This document shows positions 5,746 to 6,284 of a stretch of DNA of 6,284 nucleotides, in pieces. The stretch's first letter is position 1. Each line of letters opens with the position of its first letter. This DNA is from Litorimonas sp049647245 (GTDB taxonomy: Bacteria; Pseudomonadota; Alphaproteobacteria; Caulobacterales; Maricaulaceae), in assembly GCA_049647245.1 (NCBI GenBank), contig JBARXH010000078.1, positions 1 to 6,284 on the forward strand, given 5' to 3'. The translations under genes were made by a program, and so were the position numbers. The notes under the pieces are model-generated. The model was not told the DNA's origin and did no database searches. It was given only the letters and a program-made list of their open reading frames with translations.

Positions 5746-6122
5746 GATCCTTCGCCGTTCCCCGCCGAGACGGACGCACCGACGTCGGCGTGCTTGTGGC
5801 CGCAGCGGCGGCACCAATGATCGCATCTGTAACCGTATCCAGCCCAGCTCGCTACACTGATGCCGCAGGACGGACATGAAAGCGGTGAGTTCTGAAAAAA
5901 ACCGAGAAGGCGGTAGACAAGCCATACTGAACCGATCCCTCCGACGATCAGGCCGGTCATCCAGCCCGAGATGAACGGCCAGCCAAGCGACGCGAAGAGG
6001 AAGGCCCCAAGAAATGGGGACGGGAGGAAAAGAAGAATGGGAACTCCGAAGGAGGCCGCCCAATTCCAACGGTCGAACCGGGTGACGAGCGCTTCGTACT
6101 CATCAGCCCAGCTTTCCGTCAT
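5742..6122 (-). CDS. Small membrane protein with C-terminal zinc ribbon
   Basis: This 126-residue protein combines membrane helices with a metal-binding tail; I do not recognise its family. Residues 1-20 are polar (MTESWADEYEALVTRFDRWN). Hydrophobic segments at about 22-48 and 52-75 would form two helices. The tail has C83-P-S-C86-G, then 17 residues, then C104-R-R-C107-G-H, a zinc-ribbon-like CxxC...CxxC layout; C100, H102 and H109 are further possible ligands. With the N-terminus inside, the ribbon would also face the cytosol. The ATG at 6122 shares its bases with the gyrB stop (ATGA at 6119-6122). No strong Shine-Dalgarno is seen (only GTGGAT nearby), so translation probably depends on coupling to gyrB. 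The 3' end overlaps the next lipoprotein gene in the same way. Coding status rests on coherent domain structure and the two overlaps. Confidence 0.8.
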   Translation of the reverse strand: MTESWADEYEALVTRFDRWNWAASFGVPILLFLPSPFLGAFLFASLGWPFISGWMTGLIVGGIGSVWLVYRLLGFFQNSPLSCPSCGISVASWAGYGYRCDHWCRRCGHKHADVGASVSAGNGEGS

Positions 6123-6284
6123 GTATCCACGTCTGCATCCAGCGCGTTGCTGATGATGAATTCGCGGCGCGGCTCGACCACGTCGCCCATCAGCTTGGTG
6201 AACAGATCGTCGGAGGCGTCGGCTGCGTCGATCTTGACCTGCAGGAGCGAGCGCGCGTTGGCGTCGAGCGTGGTTTCCCAGAGC
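6119..6284 (-). CDS. gyrB: DNA gyrase subunit B, C-terminal end (5' part outside window)
   Basis: The minus strand from the window edge down to the TGA at 6119-6121 reads as 54 codons of a GyrB tail. It contains LWETTLD, then LLQVKID, DDLFTKLMGDVV and EPRREFIISNAL, ending in DADVDT. The stretch LMGD-x-VEPRREFI-x-x-NAL is the usual C-terminal signature of GyrB; ParE ends differently (typically LMGK...R..FI), so gyrB is preferred over parE. GyrB is the ATPase subunit of DNA gyrase, which introduces negative supercoils; this tail belongs to the TOPRIM/C-terminal part that contacts GyrA. The ATPase domain is not in the window. The stop overlaps the start of the zinc-ribbon gene by 4 bp, so that gene and those after it are probably in the gyrB transcript. 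Confidence 0.92.
   Translation of the reverse strand, partial: LWETTLDANARSLLQVKIDAADASDDLFTKLMGDVVEPRREFIISNALDADVDT

Noticed and set aside
4513..5820. A 435-codon plus-strand frame
   Set aside because: It runs antisense across two well-supported lipoprotein genes and has an Arg/His-rich shadow composition.

Overview
The window is GC-rich (about two thirds G+C by eye). Its GyrB tail, the YeeZ-like SDR fragment and the style of its lipoproteins suggest an alphaproteobacterium; a marine Maricaulales/Hyphomonadales- or Rhodobacterales-type organism is possible, but the sequence does not fix this. It reads as chromosomal housekeeping and cell-envelope DNA. I see no insertion sequence, prophage, CRISPR array, tRNA or rRNA.

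Layout from left to right. (1) At 1-354 (+) lies the C-terminal part of an atypical SDR (NAD-dependent epimerase-like, YeeZ type), cut by the window edge. (2) At 351-1163 (-) is an uncharacterised lipoprotein with a Ser/Thr-rich tract; its stop codon interlocks with that of the SDR gene. (3) A 168-bp divergent intergenic region follows. (4) At 1332-2051 (+) is an unrecognised cytosolic-type protein. (5) A 110-bp gap at 2052-2161 is unusually dense in inverted repeats and contains a perfect 7-nt complement of the next gene's Shine-Dalgarno. (6) At 2162-4123 (+) is a CPA1-type cation/proton antiporter with a C-terminal TrkA/RCK-like cytosolic region. (7) On the minus strand, running right to left, is a compact gene train: the gyrB 3' end (6284-6119), a small zinc-ribbon membrane protein (6122-5742), a small lipoprotein (5745-5158) and a lipoprotein with an HExxH zinc-metallopeptidase signature (5133-4120). 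The first two junctions are 4-bp ATGA stop/start overlaps and the third gap is 24 bp, so the four are probably cotranscribed and partly translationally coupled.

The most interesting items are the leader of the antiporter gene, which looks able to hide its own ribosome binding site, and the attachment of three uncharacterised envelope or zinc-related genes to gyrB. Both convergent gene pairs end with their stop codons interlocked in a shared tetranucleotide, which leaves no room for a terminator between them. Nothing here proves a new system; these are sequence-level leads. The gyrB tail is short and window-truncated, but its C-terminal signature is clear.
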